A stretch of 64,000 bases of DNA from Erythrophleum ivorense (Eukaryota > Streptophyta > Magnoliopsida > Fabales > Fabaceae), in contig JAIUCV010000008.1 of NCBI GenBank assembly GCA_026724425.1, positions 23,942,369 to 24,006,368 of the forward strand, written 5' to 3'. Of this stretch, positions 10,977-23,500 are shown piece by piece. The stretch's first letter is position 1, and every line of letters starts with the position of its first letter. The notes under the pieces were generated by a model. The model was not told where the DNA came from. It did not search any database and saw only the letters and a list, made by a program, of their open reading frames with translations. Made by a program: the position numbers and the translations under genes.

Positions 10977-13900
10977 TGTTTGAGAGTCAAGCCCAATTTT
11001 GGTTAGTTGCGCAAAATGTTATGACCTTCCTTTTATTTTGGTTCTCCCGTTTATTTGTTGCTTGCCTTACATGATTAGGCTAGATAACATACCTCTCATA
11101 TGTTTGCTTCATATGTTTTATTTTCTTGATTGTGTACATAATATGTGTTAGGATAGATAACATGAGGAATAAAACCTTAGGGTAGGTGACTATATTTGTA
11201 TATATTTTATTTCCTTTTTGCTTATATCTATGCATATATTTTCTTTGCCTCTTGTTCTATCAATCCGCTTAGTAGATGAGGGTTGGGTAGTCTATGGGAT
11301 GAAAGGTAATCGCCCTCCTCACACACGTCACTGTGACACAACATATCACACACATTATGGGCCCAATACCTGGGTTTGAGTGTTCCTAGGTTAGTAGAGG
11401 TTTATATTAATTTCCCTGTGAAGCCTTGTACTTCCTGAGGCTATCATAAAGATTTCGCCTAAATTGTACCTTGTTATATAGACTTGACTTGTGTAGGATC
11501 TTTTTTCCTTTCAAGGTTAAATTTATATAATGAGATCCTCATCTCACGGTGGGGGCGATTTAGGGACCAATGATTAAGGGTCATAGATCCGCCATGAAAA
11601 TTTGCACTGATAGTCAAGCCATAGATGCTTCCTAAATAGTTAGAGCTAGACTTCTATCAACAAGTTATCTTAACCTAGAATCTACCTTTAATAGGACAAA
11701 GGAGGGCATTTTTAACTATTTCATCATCACATTCATGCATTTAATAAAACCCATATGGAAAGTGACACATCGTTGTTATCTACTAGAATAATTAATGATA
11801 TGTCATTGCACAATTTGACATACTATAACTATGATGCAGGCATGAGTAAATTAAACTAACCTTTGTCTAATGGGTTTCTAACCCTTAAACAGCCATAACC
11901 ACATTCATCATTATCCCTCGAAAAGGGAAACATTTAGCATACATTTATTTTCCTTATACATATACATAAAAGGAAAAGAAGCCCTTCCTTTAAAATTTCT
12001 ATCCCCACAAAATAACAAATTCCTCATAAAAAAAAAGGTCTTCAAATTTTTAGGAAAACATGGCATTAACAAATGAGTATCATGTCTTGGTTAGAAATTG
12101 GAATCATTTTTTTAGGGCATCAATTGTGTAGAAAGGCATATTTCTCTCAAATTGTCTCAAATTGATTGTCAACTACTTTTTCTTCAAGCAGTAAGTTTCT
12201 CGAGAAGAAGTACAAAGTTTTTCTCCTTTTCTTAGACTAAGATATTATTCTCAATGGTATATGAGCAAGTACGCAACACTAAATCTATCATATATCAGTG
12301 GATCATTATGTTGACTCATTTTTATTATCAAAGCTAACTCCTAAGCATCAATTGTATGCGAACTATCCCTTCTCAAACTAAGTGATGAGCCATAACTCCC
12401 TAGTGATCAATAGGCTCCTATTGGAATGTAAAAATAAAATAAATAAAATAAAATATCAACAAACACTAATAATTTACTAACTAATTGTAAAAGATAATCT
12501 TAAATAATATCCACAAAAATAATAAGTTGCGGCATGATGTCGCCAGTTTGGTGCTGAAATAAAAAGGGTAGAGGTGACTGCAAGGGTCAAGCCGATTGAG
12601 AGCCTAAATGGAATTGCCCATAAAAGAAAATTGAAACTCTTTGAGAGTTAATGTTGTTAATCTTACTCCTTATCGTGAAACCATACAGTCCCAAAGGAAG
12701 CTGGAGGATCCAAAACGACCTTGCAAATCATCAAAAGAAATTTAAATTGGCTAGATTTTTCCATAGATATCATCCATGTGAAATTTAGCTTGTTTCCTTA
12801 GCATGATTCATCAACTTTATTTATCCCTGTGTGCAATAAGACTCTGAGGAAAATAAAGGTTCAATGCGAAAAGTTGTTATCATAAATATAAACAGAAAGG
12901 GGCAAGTCTTCCTTTTAAATCAATTGGTAGTCTTAATCTACCTTATAGGGGCAGTAAGTGCCCAAAAGGAAATTAGGATTCCTTGTCTTGAAGGACCTTC
13001 ATGCCAAAATCAAAGCACCCATTGGTTTTTAAGTCAAACAATATAATAAAATTGCATCCATGCATTGTCATAAGGCATTCCATGTTGAAAATCCTAAAAT
13101 CTATAAGTATAGGATTTTTGGTTCTTTGCAATGGAAAGATTAGCTTAAGCTAAAAATTCAAATAAGAAGCTACATTCCTGAATAGCTAAGGTGAGGAAAT
13201 GAGGTATAGGTCAAAGAGGTAAAGGTGTGTCATTTGATTAGGCAAAAGGAAGCTCCTAGAAGTCTTGATAAAGTCGTTTATTACTCCCTAACTTTTCATG
13301 TCCCCTTTATTTGCAAATTGTTACTTTCCACCCACTATCATCCAAAAAAAAACTCAAACCATCAATCTCTAAACTCATTGAGCTTAACCATTTTGAGAAC
13401 CAAAAACCATATCAATCAAGACACTTGTCATTTGCCTCCATTAGGACCTTTGTCCTTTACCTAATTTGTAACTGATTAGCTACTTCCTTCACTAGCCTCT
13501 AGCCTTCACACCTAAGATGGCATTGTCCAAAGAATTTGCAAACTTAATCCTAAGGCAATGGGGCACTCTAAGAAAAAAAGAGGAAAGTTGTAACCTTTTC
13601 ATGAACAAGGTATAGAAGGATATGGGAAACAGGACTTCACGAGGATTTAGTGGTGATTGAGTTTTCAAAGGAATTGCTTGTTATATCATAATCAGTTAAT
13701 ACTTGTTTGATCAATAACCTTCTGTATAGCTAAAATCTAAAGCTAATAAAAGTTGATTCATTGAACCTTATTTGATTTAACTTTGTCAATACGATGGTCA
13801 TATGCTTCCATCTCACCCTTTATGGACCCTTCCATTCCATCAATTATGTTGACACAACTTCTTTCCTTGCATGTTTCTCCTAAATAACCAAAAATTCAAA

Positions 13901-14674
13901 AATATAATGTCCAGAACTCCTTATGAAAAGAGTTAATCTATGTGAAGGGTTAAATCTGAAACTGATTATATGCCCCTAATTCAATTACAAAAAAAAAAAA
14001 GAGACAAAAGACCAAATTACAAATATGAATACATGTCCCACAAGCAAACTATGTCTAGGATACGAGGCATTCTTTGTCTTCCCAAATACAAAGGAGTCAT
14101 CCTTAGTTACCTCAATTAAGCCAGGAGTGATGTTCATTTCCTTCACCCTAATCATGCAACCTTTAGGATGGGAAGTCTTTAACAAATTTCTATACTGTTA
14201 ATTCAAATATTAAAAGAGGGTCAGGTTCTTTCAATTATCCAAAAACTTCTTAACTTTTGCTAACCACTTTGGGCCTAAAAAAAATTCTTCAAATACCGAA
14301 CATGAATCGAACCCGAGAAGCAATGAGAATTATACATAAAGCAAAAGCAATTTTGGCACCATAGTGGATTCCTTCTAAGAAAAAAGATTAAATGAGAAAA
14401 AGGAAACAAATTGGGTAAAAAAAAGAAGAATCATAGGAAGAATAAAATTCTCAAAAAGAAAGCTCCCACTGATTAAATTTTGAAAAGGCAAAAGCTTTTA
14501 AAAAGGAGCTTCACCTTAGCATGCAATCAAGGGACAAAATTCTCAAAGAAGAGTTTTATGTGGCACAAGAAATCAAAAAAAAAAAGGGAAAAGTCTCCAG
14601 AAAAGAGTTGTGTAACAACCAGAAAAAAAAAAGCTGAAAATTTTCGATGGGCTAAAAATTTTCTAAGTTTGCTA

Positions 14675-14900
14675 GCTATAGCAAGAAATGGCCTAGCTAT
14701 AGCGAATGTACCTGTTTGCTATAGCGAGAAATGGTCTAGCTATAGCGAGAGTGCCTTCTAACTATAGCGAGTGCGGGCATCCCATATAAAACCAGGGAGC
14801 TGCTCACCGTAACGTGCACCATAGCGAAGGCAAGGGTCTGGGACTGATACGTGCTCGCTGTAGTGAGGATTATGCCTCGCTATAGTGAGGGTTAGTCCGA
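14675..14900 (+). promoter_or_regulatory. Palindrome cluster in U3 (CGCTATAGCG family)
   Basis: At least eight degenerate copies of the GCTATAGCGA half-palindrome lie 60-290 bp after the LTR start. Many have decayed relative to the copies at 2680-3060 (for example AGCTATAGC instead of CGCTATAGCG), a pattern expected from CpG decay. Position and conservation suggest a U3 regulatory element, but no binding factor is known to me. Confidence 0.6.
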
Positions 14901-15060
14901 AAAAGCGTAAAAAAAGAAAATTTGACTTTTTAAAGCATCCAAACTCCTCCTTTCTCCTTAAACCGACTTGAGCTTCATCCAAGCACAGAAAAAAGCTTGA
15001 GAGAGAGAGAGGGAAACTAGGAGAAACTAAGAGAGAAAGAAGGGAAGCTAAAGAAGAAAG

Positions 15061-16007
15061 GTAAGAACCTCCAAAGCTCTTCATGCTTCTTCTTCTTATT
15101 TTTATTCTTCTCCTTCTAAGCTTCCCTCCCATGGGTTGTTGAGTAAGGAAGCTTTGTCCTAGTTAAGAATGAACAAGAAACTCATGTATCTTCACTTCTT
15201 CTTTGTTTTCCTTTCTTAAGAGCTTGAAAGAGGAAGGATAGTTGGTGAATTTCTAGAGAAAGGAAGAAATCCCTAGTTTCTTACATGCTTGGTAGGGTTT
15301 ATTAGAAAGAAACCAACCTCTAGCTTTGTGAATAAGTATTGAGTTATGAGAGAGTAATTCCATGCTTTTTGTGTGTCTAGGCTCAAGAGAAATACTTCTA
15401 CCTAGTTGTAATTGTGGAACCAAGAAGGGAGAAGACAAATTGAAAGGAAAGGCTTGTGTTAACCTATAAGATAGCTCTCTCCACCTTCTCTCATGCATAG
15501 ATGTGTGCTTACATTGTTTTGCATGTGTGTGTGTATGTTTTTAAGCCATGAAAAGTATGCTAGTATGATGATGCCTTATGTATTTCAATGATGTATTATG
15601 TGATTGCTTTGGTTTGCTTGAGTATGGAAAAGCCAACAACCCCCTAGCCATGGTGAGGATGAGCCAAGAACCCTAAAGTTAGTTGAGACAAAGTAAAGAG
15701 TCTCCCAAAAGTGAGGTTAACTCTCAAGAGTAAGGTTGAGTCTAAGAACCTCTTAAAGAATGGGTGAGGCAAGTCCAAAATCCATAAGTGAATGGGTGAG
15801 GCTAATCCACTTGCTTGGCAAGCCTTTGTATGTTATGTATGGCCTACTCAAATGTTGAAAATGCTTTTCTTATAATTTCACATGCTAATATGCCCATGTA
15901 TACATGTGTGAGACTAGTAATACATGCTTTATGTATGATTGAATGAGAGATGAGCTATTAAGATTCTTTGAATCTCACTTCCCCTCTCCACTATCCTAAC
16001 ATGCTAG
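15061..16007 (+). other. Candidate LTR-internal intron
   Basis: The donor is AAG|GTAAGAAC at 15060/15061. The acceptor is CTAACATGCTAG|GTGG, ending at 16007, preceded by a perfect 6-bp hairpin (15961-15975). Equivalent donor and acceptor pairs exist at the same places in the solo LTR at 135-3166 and in both LTRs of the element at 47723-58070, where the donor is GAG|GTGAGTA. The branch-like CTAAC lies only about 8 nt from the AG, closer than usual, so a different role for the block is possible. Confidence 0.4.
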
Positions 16008-17840
16008 GTGGACCAAGTGAGACAAAAGATGGGAGCCACCAAGCTTGAAGCTAGAGAATTGGCAAAGGAGTTGTGAAATAGTCATGTTGTCACTATTTTG
16101 TAGTTAAGTGAAGAGATGTACTCTAATGATGTACATGATATAACACTTATGAATACTTATAAATGAATGTATTTATCTTATATGTATGAGAATTAGAACT
16201 ATAGTGCATGATGTAGCAAGTTTTCGGTATGAATAGTAAGATCTTGGCATTATGTACATGGTGTATGCTCTGGTGTGGGAGAGTGAGTTTTGCAAATTTG
16301 GGTTGTTAGAAATTTGAGCCATGTTTGATAGCCTATGTTGATGCTTCCCCATGTGCTCATAGAGCCTTAGAGGTATGAGAAGCAAAGTTGAACCATAATA
16401 ACCCTCTTGTAATATAAAAACTGGTCACTTTGCCTCATGATGTCCAAGTCTAACCAAATGACCTCTTCTTACCTTGAAATTTGGCATGTGACTAGATATT
16501 GTCTATATCTTTTTGGGAAGGTAAAGATCAGGTCATTTAGAGGTCTGTGGAATTTTCTATGATTTTTCAAAGTTGGTATCAGAATTTCAGATTTGCATCA
16601 GTACTGTTCATTTAGTCAGTTGTGAAATTGTGTCATCCGAGGGGCAAACGTTGTCCAATGGCTACGAAATTTTATAAGCAAAAACTAGACAGTCACAGTA
16701 ACTTGTAGAAACTTGAAGCACCTCATTTGGAGGTCTAGAGAGGAAGATATGCATTTTTGAAGTTTCTACCCAGTATTAGTCATCTTGCCTGATCAGAGGT
16801 ACTGTTCCATCTATTTCTGAGAGTTTGGCTTAATGAACTGATCTGGAGATATTTTTCCTCTCTAGTTAACATCCACATCTTTCCCTAATGGTATCAATTT
16901 CATCCATTGGATTTTTGTGATAGTTGGACATTTTTGAAGTTCATATCAGTAAACTATGACAGCATCAGGACCAGTCTGACCTCTAGACCAATTTGCATGT
17001 CAAACATCCTGTGTGTGGAATGTTATAACTTGTACATATTTTTAGCATGAAGTAGACATCCAAAGCTTTCCATAATGACTAAGATTACATGTTTTCAATT
17101 TTTCTAGATTTAGTTGTGATTTTCCAAACTTTGCCCAGAAATGAGGCCAAGTATGGCCGAAAATGAATGTACATGTCTCATATCCCTTTTTGGTTTCCAT
17201 GGGTTTAAAGCATGTTTTTGGGATTGAAATAAGTTGCAATGCTGCAATTAAATATGAGGATGTATAGAATGAGCTCACACGATCCATGTGACACTGAAAT
17301 GAATTTTAAACCATATCACAACTCTAAGCAAGTGTATGAATCAAAGGAGGAAGATCTCACTTTATTCTTCCTATATCTCATATGAGCATGTAAGGCATGA
17401 TGAGTATGAGCTAGGAATGATGACGTTACAAGTTGAGCTAAACAAAAAAGATCTTTTAAAAGAAAAAATTGAGTTAATTGTCATGAGCCAATTGGTCTTG
17501 CCAAGATGGTACAATTACTAGATCAAAATTCTCATTGTGAACTTACATGGATATTTGGGCCTTGTCACCTTTCTTTCTTAAGTTGCACTTTTACCCACTA
17601 GACCCCATTATAACCTGAAGATATCCTCTCTTGCTAAGTAAATTTCAAGTATAAAATTTTGTTACAGTAATAGAAGAAGGAGACTAATAGAAGACTTGAC
17701 GGGGGCATGTTAATTCTTGTACCAGATATCTTTTATTTCATAAACCCATCTACCAAGGCCACACTACAAGCATCAAAAGTCCTTGTTGAGATTTAGCTTG
17801 TTTGAAAAATAATGGGGTAATTTTTTTGAAAAGAATGAAA

Positions 17841-17960
17841 AAAAAAACTAGAATAATTGAAAATGAGGCAAAAAGTGTGATTCAAAGCAAATTCTTTCAC
17901 TAGAAAAAGCTAGAATAATTGAAAATGGGGCAAAAAGTGTGATTCAAAGCAAATTTTTTC
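17841..17960. repeat. Short tandem duplication (about 65 bp x 2)
   Basis: Two near-identical copies of a segment beginning CTAGAATAATTGAAAATG lie head to tail. The corresponding part of internal region 2 (29450-29540) has both copies but the second is truncated, so the duplication predates the split of the two internal regions. Confidence 0.7.
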
Positions 17961-19231
17961 ACTTACATCAATTGTTTCTTTCAAAGAGAGTTCAAATTTG
18001 GAAATGAGCCTTTTCTTTATCCTATCATACCCATTTTCTTGGCATTTCACTTCTTTATTGTTCAAAAGAGAATACTTCAAGTCTAGAATTGGGGCATCTT
18101 CCTATTCTATCACATTGTGTCTAGCTATTGTCTATTCCACTTCTTCATTTCCAAACCATCTTACATAACCACATTCTTCATCAGCCCTTACATCCCTCTA
18201 ATGTTGGGGATCCTTTTTTTCCTTCCTATGCTCATGTGTTGGTATCCCTTAATGCATGACGGTATTGACATCGTTAAATAAGATAAGTGTGGATTTAACT
18301 TATTGACCTTTGAAGCATTAATAATGAACAGTTGACAAGAGGAGGTTGCCTTACCAAGTTAATAGTTTAAGGTTGGTGGCAAACAAATCACTTGGAGAAA
18401 AATTATTTAGAAATAAGTCAAAATGACAACCTTGAGTCTTCTTAACTTGGGATACTCCCTTAGGGGCATTTTTGCCTAGCTAAACGCCATCAACAAATTC
18501 TTTCATCCAAATGACAAAGGGCAAATTTGGTAGGATAATTAAAAGTTCAACTTTTTTCATTAGGGCAGGTGAAGAGCTAATGTGTGGGATTTTCCAAAGG
18601 CAAAGGGCTAAAAATCTTACATTTTATAAATTTTGAGATTTTTCATGCATCATGTGCTTGTATTGATTTTGTACATAGACAAAGCATCTTTTTCTTTCCA
18701 ACTCAAATTGATTTAAAAAAGGACTAAAAAAGAGGAAATCACATTTTTCCTCATCAATTCATTTTTTAAAAAACATCCAAAAATCCAAAATTCAAAATCA
18801 AGTCAAAGGCACCAAAAAATATTGTCCCTTTGAGATGATTTCATTTACAAAAAAAAAAAGAAAGAATTTCAAAGTTCAAAATCAATATAAAAACATTTAG
18901 AAATAATATTTCCTCTCTTCCTCTTTCTTTTGAGGTGATCAAAATTAATTTAAGAATGTTTAAAGATCATGTCCTCATTTTTTCTTCTTCTTCTTTTCTC
19001 TCTTTTCTCCATTTGCAATAAAAATTTTAAATTTGAAAAAAACAAAACAAAACCTGTATCCCATATGCATCACCTATTGCCAGGTTCACATGGAGACAAG
19101 GAAAAAACATGCATTTTGCACTTCAAAAAAAAAAAGAGAGAAAGAACAACTGACATTTCATATGCTTCACATATCATGCTCATGCATATCCTACATTAAA
19201 CTAAGCTCACATTAGAGCACTTAGGGGAAAA

Positions 19232-19735
19232 TTTGCATCTCATGAAATAAAGTATCATGTGTTTTCTGCATCCTCACACTTGTATACATCACATAGCCCT
19301 TAGTTTACACTGGGGTGAACAAAAGAAAATTTGCATCTCATAAAATAAAGCATCATATGTTTTTTGTATTCTCACACTTGCATACATCACATAGCCTCTA
19401 GTGTATACTGGGGCAAGCAAAAGGAAGATTTGCATTTCATAACATAAAGCATCACATGTTTCATGCATTCTACACTTGCATACATTACATAGATCATAGT
19501 TTATGTTAAGGCAAGTGAAAACAAATATTTGACATTTTATAAAGCATCTTATATGCTTTTTGCATTTCACCTAGGCATACATTATGCGGACTTCAAGTTC
19601 ATATTGGGGCACAAAAAAAAAGAAACAAAAATATGCATCCCATAAATTGTAGCATCCCACATACTTCATATTTCTGACACCTACAATGACCTCGATTTAT
19701 ATTGGGGCAAAATTGAGTTGTTAAACTCAAACGTC
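19232..19735 (+). repeat. About 98-bp tandem repeat, five degenerate units (internal 1)
   Basis: Units start TTTGCATCTCAT/TTTGCATTTCAT near 19232, 19330, 19429, 19528 and 19632. Each ends in a TTTA(C/T)A(C/T)TGGGGCAA-like sequence. The decay increases toward the right. The same five-unit block occurs at 30746-31240. Confidence 0.8.
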
Positions 19736-19840
19736 AAGCATTTTACATGCATTACACATTTTGTATAGATGCATTACCTTGCATACAACTTAGATAAATG
19801 AAGAAAAGTTTTCAAATTTAAAAAAAAATCACTAAAAAAG

Positions 19841-20190
19841 GTACCCAAAAGTCCTATGTAGAATAGGCATTCAAAGTCTTACACAAAATAAGCACCATTA
19901 AGTCCTACCAGAATAGGCACCCAAAGTCCTACCAGAATAGGCACCTTTAAGTCTTGTCAGAACAGGCACCAATAAAAGTCCTGCCAGAACAGGCACCTAA
20001 AGTCCTATCAGAATAGGCACCTTTAAGTTCTACCAGAGTAGGTACTATTAATCCTACCAGAACAGGCACCTTTAAATCCTGCCAAAACAGGCATCAATCA
20101 AAGCCTTGCTAGAACAGGCATCCCAAAGTCCTGCTAGAATAGATACCCAAAAGTCTTTCATACACCAGGCACCCAAAATCTTATATAAAT
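19841..20190 (+). repeat. 21-25-bp hairpin minisatellite, about 13 units (internal 1)
   Basis: Units follow the pattern AAAGTCCTGCCAGAACAGGC or AAGTCCTACCAGAATAGGC. The arms CCTG/CAGG and CCTA/TAGG can pair within each unit. The block lies just upstream of the 3' LTR, the position where Tat-lineage elements are known to carry hypervariable tandem repeats. The homologous array in internal region 2 is about three times longer. Confidence 0.88.
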
Positions 20191-20370
20191 TGAGCATACC
20201 TTCAAAAATCTTGTACTTGCAAGTATCTTTTATCAAGTTCCAACACCTCCAGGTAAGTTGACTTTCCTTGACCTATTAGCTCCCCAAACAAAACATATAT
20301 TTTCATCTTTACTTATTCTTAGGATAAGAATATCAAAAATTACATTTTTGATCTCCTCACCTAAAAAATA

Positions 20371-20412
20371 AATAAAGAGGGGCAACCTATAAACACCATA
20401 TTTTGTTTGGGT
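20371..20412 (+). other. Pseudo PPT and LTR-start, 174 bp upstream of LTR2
   Basis: AAAGAGGGGCAAC followed by CTATAAACACCATATTTTG closely resembles the true junction at 20551-20580 (AAAGAGGAGCAAC then TGTGAATACCGTATTTT). The spacing of 174 bp is the same as in front of LTR3. It may be a remnant of an older LTR edge or a second plus-strand priming site. Confidence 0.6.
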
Positions 20413-20544
20413 CGCTCTTTCCTCTTGTGTATTGTCAGAAGGTAATCAAATCGCCCTAAACAAAATACGTGTTCTTATTTTTACTTATTTCTTATACAAA
20501 AAAATATTAAAAATTACATTTTCAATTTCTTTGCCTAAGAAACA

Positions 20545-20560
20545 AGTAAAGAGGAGCAAC
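20545..20560 (+). other. Polypurine tract before LTR2
   Basis: AGTAAAGAGGAGCAAC directly abuts the TG start of LTR2, as expected for plus-strand priming. The matching tract before LTR3 (32691-32706) reads AGTAAAGATGGGCAAC. Confidence 0.7.
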
Positions 20561-23500
20561 TGTGAATACCGTATTTTATCCGGGTAAGTTCAAAAATAAT
20601 AACAAAATCAAATTAGCAAAAAATGAAAAAAAAAATACAAAAAGGAAGGAATCATTCAAAGGAAGTTTGAGAGAAATTGAGAAGGTCTAAATATGCTTTA
20701 AAAATAATGATAATATCAAGAATTAAATAACCACTAAAATATGAAAATTTTGAGAAAAATAGAAAATTAATATTTTACCAAAAAAATAAAAAAAGGAATT
20801 AAAAAAAAAGAGGAGAGAAAATAAATAATAATAATAATAAAATGAAAAGAGAACCTAAAATAATAATAATAATAATATTTATATTTTCTTAAAAAAATCA
20901 TGAAAGGAAATTTAAAAAAAAAAGCTTAAAAAAAAAGCCCAATCCAAAACCAGCCTTAAAAACAAAACAAAATGACCGAAAAAGAAAAAAGAGTAGAAGT
21001 CTTTTTATCTGAAGGCCCATTTCCCCCTCAGCCCAATAACCCTCAGCCCAAGTTAAGCAAGCCCACGTCCAGATCCACTGAAAACCCTACCCAGTGGCCC
21101 CCTTGGTCCCCGCTCTATTCGGTCCTCTCCTCGGACAAACAAAAAATAGGACAGACGCAGAAAAGGAAAGGCAACAAACACAGGGAAAGGAGGAGGATAG
21201 ACGCGTCAGATACAGAAGGGGAGCAAAAGAGGAAGTGAGAGATCAAGGGAGAAAAGGAGATTCGAGAAAATAGAAGCAAAAAGGAGAAAGGGAGTTGGCT
21301 TCGGATTAAGGGGCATAGAGAGCGAGAGATTAGGAGAGAGCTTGAGGGGGTTCTTTCGAAAATTGATTTTTGGATTGAAAGGTGAAGAAGTGAGGCCGAG
21401 AGAGAGGCTTAAGGAAGAGGAGAACAAACAGAGAAACGGAGAGGGAATGAGAGATTGAGAGGAAGAAAGGGGAGGCTGGAGATTTTTGGATTGAAAGGAG
21501 AGAACCAAGAGTAAGGGAGAGCCACGAGGAAGAGAACAAAAATAGAGAGAGGGAGAGACCAAGAAGGAGAGAAGAGAATAAAAATAAAGAGAGGTCGAGC
21601 AAGAGAACAGAACTGTGAATAAGAGAATACTAGGCACAAGAATGATGGTAGAGAAAGAAGATTAAGACCATCAGAAGGCATCTACAACTCAGCCAAAGAA
21701 ACAAGCCTCAAGAGATCTGAAACCATTTCTGTTTCAATCGAAAAGTTTAGATGTATTCTTCTTGGGTTTTGTTTCCAGAAGGTATATTTCTTCCATGCTT
21801 TTTCTTCATCTGTTAACTCATATATTATTTGTCCTTAGTTTTTATGTTGGCTGAGAATCATTTTGGGTCAGAGTAGGGATTTGGACCCACAAATTGAATG
21901 AGACTTTCTTTTTTGGAATGTTCCTCTATTTAGTAGTTAGCTTCTGATGAGAAATTTTTTTTATACGTGTCTTGGTTTGTTAGTTAGGCATGATTTTGAG
22001 GCTTCACTCTATGTGGATTGTGGATTGTGTTGAATAGCTAGATTTTGTCGTTTGTATTTGGATCTATATGCTGATTCCTTCGTGAATAAATATGGTTGGA
22101 CTAGTTAATAGCTTTTGCTACTATCTTGTCATGTTGCTTCATTGTGATCACGAATAGTCGGGGTTTATTGGTTACGCAGTCATAAGTTGCATCTGGTTCT
22201 TAACTTCTGCTTCACATGTATGTGTGCTTTGATATCCATGATTAGGATGCTATAACTGTATTGTGGATAAGAGGATACAAGTTTTAGACCTTTGCTCCAT
22301 TGATTGGAGATTTGCACTTATGGGTGTTTGGGAGTTTCTTCATGGAATAAGAATTAAGTTCATAGCTCTTTTTTTATCCTTCTATAAATAACAATACTAG
22401 TTGTGATCATTAGGGTCGTCTTAATGTTGACCATAGAATTTTTGTCACACGTTTTAATTAGAACTCCATTTGATGATGTTTAGTAACTTTGGTTGGCTAT
22501 TCTGTTTGAGTATTTGGGATGATAATTGTTGATAATTGTTGACTATTGTTTGCACAAATGATTTTAAGTCAATCTATGCTGTCCTTGTAATTGGGCTTTG
22601 ATTATGAAGTTGATGTAGTTCTTGGAGGTAGTCCCCATTGTCATTGTCATTTGCCTTTTGTTGCATATGAGCCGCATATTGGGAGAGGTTCATTGGGAGC
22701 TAAACAAGGACTGAAGTGATGGCCAAGAGGGAGCTTCACTGGTTCATCTTTTGCTATATAAATGTTTCATGTAATATGACATATGAGAATTGATTGGATG
22801 CATACAAAACACACAATCATCGAATTTTACATGCTTGTAAATATTGTCATTTTACCTTCATTATATTTATTTTTATTTTTTATTTGTCGTGTGGGATTTT
22901 TTATCCCCTCAGGCACATAGGAATAAACCTATAGGTCATGTGGGGCAATAAAGCCTCCTTGGTACCTCTTTGGGTCTCAAATTTACATTTCAATAATGTT
23001 TTGGTTTTTCTTTCTACATAAAAAAAAAAAAGATTTCAAGAAAAAGGAGATAGGATAAAACAAGAAACCAAAAAAAAAAACAAGAACGAAAAGAAAGGAT
23101 TTTACAAGTTATTTCTATAAATGCATTTGTTGGGTTCTGTTACTATGATACTGAGCAGTAATGAATTTTAGTTAGAAAGAGCGTCTTTGGAACCCCCACA
23201 GTGTTTGATGTATTGAGGTCTGAATGATGGAATCACTTGTGTCTTGCACGAACATGAAGATGCATGGGAATATAGATTTGACTTTTCATTTTTAGAGATT
23301 GCGTATTTATTGGATTGTCAAAGAATTAATCTGATCATGATTGTTTAGAAATTCACACAATTTCCTTTCTTGGCTTGTTGACATTATGGGGAGTACTCCG
23401 TGGTAGTGCAAATCACCTGGAGATGTTTGGATAGGAGGAAAAAATAGCATGGCAGGATATCTAAATACTAAAAACGTGGGGGGAAGCATGAAGAAGCTGA

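Larger units (their letters stand above)
14611..17430 (+). mobile_element. Solo LTR, family F1, inserted in LARD internal region 1
   Basis: A 2820-bp unit starting TGTAACAACCAG and ending GACGTTACA, with AGTTG at 14606-14610 and 17431-17435. The uninterrupted site is preserved in internal region 2 at 29028-29032, which proves an insertion after the array was duplicated, or into one unit only. In sense order it has the palindrome cluster (14675-14900), a TTTTTAAAG TATA-like box near 14925, a purine-rich leader, a GGTAAGAA donor-like site at 15060-15067, a hairpin AGATTC/GAATCT at 15961-15975, and CTAACATGCTAG|GTGG ending near 16010. It encodes no protein. Confidence 0.92.
10955..20560 (+). mobile_element. 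Internal region 1 of the LARD array (non-coding)
   Basis: It runs from the primer site to the polypurine tract before LTR2. About 6.8 kb remains after removing the solo LTR at 14611-17430 and its extra target copy. It aligns along its length with internal region 2 (25359-32706). No gag, protease, reverse transcriptase, RNase H or integrase motif was found in any frame, and open frames are all short and unlike between the copies. The unit therefore looks like a large retrotransposon derivative dependent on proteins from a partner, most likely an autonomous Ogre/Tat element. Features near its 3' end are the 98-bp repeat block, the 21-25-bp hairpin array and a duplicated LTR-junction sequence. 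Confidence 0.8.

Noticed and set aside
20972..21238. Small charged protein near the start of LTR2 (88 codons)
   Set aside because: It lies across the U3 and leader of the LTR; the homologous part of LTR1 has stops and no matching frame.
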